NCBI GenBank assembly: GCA_016213105.1
Contig: JACRBN010000017.1
Coordinates: forward strand, 1 to 64,000
Length of the DNA stretch: 64,000 nt
Origin: Chloroflexota bacterium
GTDB lineage: Bacteria > Chloroflexota > Anaerolineae > Anaerolineales > Villigracilaceae
Direction: 5' to 3'
Under the pieces are notes generated by a model. It searched no databases, was not told the origin of the DNA, and saw only the letters and a list, made by a program, of their open reading frames with translations. Below are positions 61,045 through 64,000 of this stretch, one piece after another (position 1 is the first letter of the stretch; every line of letters begins with the position of its first letter). The position numbers and the translations under genes are program-made.

Positions 61045-62931
61045 TTACTTCTGTGTGACCTCGATCACCCAGGCGATGAAGTTGGCAGTGGAATCCCCGC
61101 TGCGTTCCGCTTTGGTGTGAGCCTGGCCCCAGACGGTGGCGAAGTCGACACTTTCCACGCCGCTGTAGTTTTCGAGCGCCAGCGCCAGGTTCATTTCGAC
61201 GGTGGTCGCCGTGTCGCCCTGCATGATGCCGGTGCGGATGCGCCAGTGCGGCGCGACGGCGGCGGTCTGGTAGCCTGCGTAGTACGGCAGCAGGTAGTAC
61301 ATGGGGTTGTATGCGTTCAGGCGGTACTGAATGCTGTTGCCGAACTTGTCCAGCGCCAGCAGGTCGGCGGCGTAGGCGTCCACGTAGGCGGCGTCCCAGT
61401 CGGGATAGGCGGCGTAGGCAGCCTGGTTGGCAGACAGGAGGTTGGCCAGGACAGAGTCGAAGTGCAGGAAGTCGTTCGCTTCGTTGCCGAACACGCTGTT
61501 CTCCGCCGTGCTGCGATCCAGCGCATCGAACGCGCCCACGTTCTTGGAGGGATCCTTCTGGCTGTTGACGAAACCCGCCAGGCTGGTGACTTTGGCCGTG
61601 TTGGTCGCGGCATCGTAGGTCACCCACTGCCCGTCCTGGTTCAGCGCATCGATGTATTCCTGCACGGTCTGATACGTGGTGGCGGTCGCGTCCGCCGAGG
61701 AATTGTCGCCGCCGGGCATCATGCCGGCCGGCGGGGTTCCGCCCTCGGGCAGACCGCCGTCAGGCGCTCCGCCCGCGAAACCGCCATCCGGGAAGCCGCC
61801 CGGAAATCCACCGGCAGTTTCCGTGTACGGGAAGGTGGTATCGGCCAGGAAATTATTCAGGGAGGTCTCGATGGTCTTCATCAGGTAGTTGTGGTAATTG
61901 CCCGAGGCATAAATGCCGGCGTCCGACTGTTCGAGGGTCAGAACGTTGCCGTTTTCATCCTGGATACCCAGCGCGTTGATGTATTCCGCGTAGGCCGTTG
62001 CCAGATCCTTGGACAGGGCGGAGGTGAAGGTACTGTCGGCGCGCGTGCCTTCGGTCGAGTACTGTCCCATGTTCCATTCGTAGGCTTCATTGGCATAGTC
62101 GAGGCTGGTGATCGGGCACCAGGCCATCACGCCGTTGACCGCGTCGCTGATGTATTGTCCGTCCGCGTCGTACATGGCGGCCTGGATGGACTCAAGGTAC
62201 GGGAAATACAGTTCACTGTCGCCGGTGGCGCCGATCAACGTGCTTTGCGCGCCGCCGCCGCTCATGCCGAAGACGAAGATGCTGTCGGTGCTGCCGGGCA
62301 AAATATCCTTGTTGTAGCGCACGTAGCGGATCGCGGCCTTGAAGTCGGTCACGCCCCAGGGCGCGCCGCCGCTGTAGGTCAGGTTTCCGCCGGCGTCGTA
62401 GCCGTTTTCCTTGCCGCGCGCGCCGGCATAGACGTAGATGAAGCCCGCGCTCAGGTAGCTGGACAGCCCGTCATAGCTGTAGGCAGTGGGGGCTTTCTGG
62501 GCGGCATATCCGCCCGTGTTGACCGGGAACACGATCGGGGCGGTTTTAGCCGTGAAGCCGTTGAGCGTGCCCGCCTCGTTGATCGCGGCGGTATAGGTTC
62601 CGTCGCCGTTGGCGGTGGCGGTCATGTATGCGCCGGGTACGTAGATGCCCAGGGTCTCGTAGTCGGTCGTCTCGGGCGTGGCAGCGTACTGCACGCCGAT
62701 CTGCCAGTAGACATCGTTATCGGCATCGTAATTCCAGGCCGAGTTGTCGAAGGTCAACGCTTCGGCATAGGCATCATCCTTGGCGGGATCCATGGGGTTT
62801 CCTTCCGTTGTCGTGGCGGCGGTGGACGAGGCCACTGCCGTGGGGGCGGTTGTCGATGGGGCGGCGCAGCCCGACAGGACGGACAGCGCCAGCGTCATCA
62901 AGAGAAATATGGACATGCTTTTGTGATTCAT
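61045..62931 (-). CDS. Tannase-like alpha/beta-hydrolase lipoprotein
   Basis: 628 residues. Signal with lipobox LSGC (Cys22). The nucleophile elbow is FGMSGGGAQS (Ser224). Near the C-terminus HWRIRTGIMQGDTATTVEMN and VWGQAHTKAERSG supply the probable Asp and His, in the layout of bacterial tannase/feruloyl-esterase proteins. Between about residues 385 and 420 there is a Gly/Pro-rich stretch (GGFPGGFPDGG...) that may be a flexible lid or linker. Probably an exported esterase on plant-type phenolic esters; substrate is inference. Strong GGAG ribosome site. Confidence 0.85.
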   Translation of the reverse strand: MNHKSMSIFLLMTLALSVLSGCAAPSTTAPTAVASSTAATTTEGNPMDPAKDDAYAEALTFDNSAWNYDADNDVYWQIGVQYAATPETTDYETLGIYVPGAYMTATANGDGTYTAAINEAGTLNGFTAKTAPIVFPVNTGGYAAQKAPTAYSYDGLSSYLSAGFIYVYAGARGKENGYDAGGNLTYSGGAPWGVTDFKAAIRYVRYNKDILPGSTDSIFVFGMSGGGAQSTLIGATGDSELYFPYLESIQAAMYDADGQYISDAVNGVMAWCPITSLDYANEAYEWNMGQYSTEGTRADSTFTSALSKDLATAYAEYINALGIQDENGNVLTLEQSDAGIYASGNYHNYLMKTIETSLNNFLADTTFPYTETAGGFPGGFPDGGFAGGAPDGGLPEGGTPPAGMMPGGDNSSADATATTYQTVQEYIDALNQDGQWVTYDAATNTAKVTSLAGFVNSQKDPSKNVGAFDALDRSTAENSVFGNEANDFLHFDSVLANLLSANQAAYAAYPDWDAAYVDAYAADLLALDKFGNSIQYRLNAYNPMYYLLPYYAGYQTAAVAPHWRIRTGIMQGDTATTVEMNLALALENYSGVESVDFATVWGQAHTKAERSGDSTANFIAWVIEVTQK

Positions 62932-62989
62932 TCTAGCTCCTTTTTCGATGATTGGTTTTTACTAACTACCTGATACTTTTGAAACTAAA

Positions 62990-63113
62990 GGTGGTCGAGT
63001 AGCCCCGAGTGTTCTTCGAGGGGCGTATCGAGACCACACAGTCCCAAAATTTTGAGCATTTTGCTTACTTGGTGGTTTCGATACGGCGGAAGAACGCCGC
63101 CTACTCGACCACC
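62990..63113. repeat. Inverted pair of GGTGGTCGAGTAG-type palindromic repeats
   Basis: Copy 1: GGTGGTCGAGTAG (62990-63002) ... CGTATCGAGACCAC (63024-63037). Copy 2, opposite orientation: GGTGGTTTCGATACG (63071-63085) ... CTACTCGACCACC (63101-63113). Each copy folds on itself and the two copies can pair with each other. Confidence 0.7.
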
Positions 63114-63132
63114 GAAATACTCTTTAAACAAA

Positions 63133-63154
63133 CTGGCGGGTCGCCAGCTTTTTT
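63133..63154 (+). terminator. Intrinsic terminator upstream of the response regulator
   Basis: CTGGCG, loop GGT, CGCCAG, then CTTTTTTAT. No plus-strand gene lies immediately before it; it may insulate the regulator gene from the repeat region. Confidence 0.7.
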
Positions 63155-63168
63155 ATACCTGTTCAGCC

Positions 63169-63265
63169 AACCTTGCGAAGGTTGGTTTGCGTCAACAAAA
63201 CGGCTGCATCTGCAATCCTTTTTCGCGGCAACAGGCCTGGAAGCAGCGATAACCTTCGCAAGGTT
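63169..63265. repeat. 97-bp element with 15-bp inverted ends, copy B
   Basis: AACCTTGCGAAGGTT (63169-63183) and AACCTTCGCAAGGTT (63251-63265). Ends and total length equal copy A (56816); the interior differs. Confidence 0.75.
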
Positions 63266-63420
63266 GAATGGTTTCTGCTTCTCGTTGTGTTGCCCGTATT
63301 ATGGCAAATGATTCTGAAGGAAATCTCAAGGAAATTTGAGCATTTCCTGTGTGCGGAAGGCAATTTCTTCAGATTTTCTCGAGAATGGTGTGCCAAGATG
63401 GGCGGTGAAAAAGAGGCCGC

Positions 63421-64000
63421 ATGACGCAAAGAATCCTTGTCGTGGACGATGACCGCTCGATCGTCAAAGTCCTGTCTTCCTATCTCGAAGCATCGGGCTT
63501 CCAGGCCCTGACCGCCTATGACGGCGAAATGGCGCTGCACCAGATCCGCCGCGAACGCCCCGACCTGGTGATCCTCGACCTGATGATGCCCAACCGCAGC
63601 GGCTGGGAGGTGACCCAGATCCTGCGCGCCGACCGCGCCCTGGCCGCCACGCCTGTCATCATGCTCACCGCCCGCGTGGAGGACACCGACAAGATCGTCG
63701 GCCTGGAGTTGGGCGCGGACGATTACATCACCAAGCCGTTCAACGCGCACGAGGTGGTGGCGCGGGTCAAGTCGCTGCTGCGGCGCATCAAACTGGATCG
63801 ATCCCCGCAGGCCGCGCCGCGCATCCTGGCGCATGGCGCGTTGAAACTCGACCTCGACCAGCGCGCCCTGTCCGTGGACTCTGCGCCCGTCGAACTCACG
63901 CGCACCGAGTTCAACCTGCTCGAAGTGTTCCTGTCCAACCCGGGCTACACGCTGACGCGCGATGAACTCTTGGAGAAGGCCCTGGGCTACGCCTATGAAG
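63421..64000 (+). CDS. OmpR-type response regulator (partial, runs off the window)
   Basis: 193 visible residues from ATG 63421 (GAGG upstream). Receiver domain with Asp10, Asp53 (VILDLMMP) and Lys105 (DDYITKPFNAHEV), linker, then the start of a winged-helix domain (LKLDLDQRALSVDSAPVELT, RTEFNLLEVFLSNPG, RDELLEKALGY). Phosphorylation by an unseen kinase would drive DNA binding. The last residues and any partner kinase lie beyond 64000. Confidence 0.93.
   Translation, partial: MTQRILVVDDDRSIVKVLSSYLEASGFQALTAYDGEMALHQIRRERPDLVILDLMMPNRSGWEVTQILRADRALAATPVIMLTARVEDTDKIVGLELGADDYITKPFNAHEVVARVKSLLRRIKLDRSPQAAPRILAHGALKLDLDQRALSVDSAPVELTRTEFNLLEVFLSNPGYTLTRDELLEKALGYAYE

Larger units (their letters stand above)
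62932..63420. other. 489-nt gene-free region rich in repeats
   Basis: Holds the GGTGGTCGAGTAG inverted pair (62990-63113), a terminator (63133), the 97-bp element copy B (63169) and the leader of the response-regulator gene. An 83-codon frame ending in ATGA with the regulator start (63173-63424) begins inside the repeat and has no family features. Confidence 0.6.

Noticed and set aside
63173-63424. 83-codon frame ending in ATGA with the response-regulator start
   Set aside because: It starts within the 97-bp repeat and has no family similarity; the overlap may be chance. Left out as a gene, though a shorter start cannot be excluded.

Overview
The window looks like a piece of a GC-rich Chloroflexota genome, most probably class Anaerolineae. 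This is inferred from gene content and style: many lipoproteins with Thr/Pro linkers, repeated family-5 peptide-binding proteins, a cyclase/AAA/TPR regulator, a zinc-ribbon MscL and a type 2 PyrF. No rRNA or marker phylogeny is available. Genes are densely packed, often with ATGA overlaps. Gaps hold hairpins, terminators and several families of short palindromic repeats.

Layout. 1-1.4 kb: the end of an M3 peptidase, then a three-gene operon of rhodanese lipoprotein, VOC protein and cupin. The rhodanese has an in-frame TGA followed by a bacterial SECIS-like hairpin, so it is a candidate selenoprotein. 1.5-10.3 kb: glutamate dehydrogenase, a beta-propeller lipoprotein, a crotonase, a large adenylate cyclase/ATPase/TPR protein and a P-loop protein with a degenerate Walker A. 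10.3-18 kb: pyrimidine biosynthesis (pyrD; pyrE with GNAT, Nudix and DNA methylase; pyrB-pyrF with an attenuator-like leader). 18-31 kb: housekeeping genes on the minus strand, including a PcrA/UvrD helicase carrying a 364-residue intein, and mscL.

31.6-45 kb: a large peptide/oligopeptide ABC locus with two ATPase pairs, one permease pair, three binding proteins and a cytochrome c between permease and binding-protein genes. One ATPase gene is cut by an amber codon. A receiver/roadblock-like regulator follows. 46-49.3 kb: tRNA-Gln, glmU, cdd, recO. 49.4-51.4 kb: a PHP protein and a geranylgeranyl reductase-like flavoprotein, both minus.

51.5-59.1 kb: the most system-like region. A GntR regulator with a perfect 29-bp operator-like palindrome is followed by a cytoplasmic cyanophycinase-family peptidase, a dipeptide-type binding protein, two permeases, and a secreted, membrane-anchored tandem cyanophycinase-family protein. 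I read this as a candidate locus for extracellular cyanophycin (or similar isopeptide polymer) breakdown and uptake. It has no ATPases of its own and could borrow those of the 31-45 kb locus. 59-64 kb: a beta-propeller lipoprotein, a tannase-like lipoprotein, repeats, and a truncated OmpR-type response regulator at the window edge.
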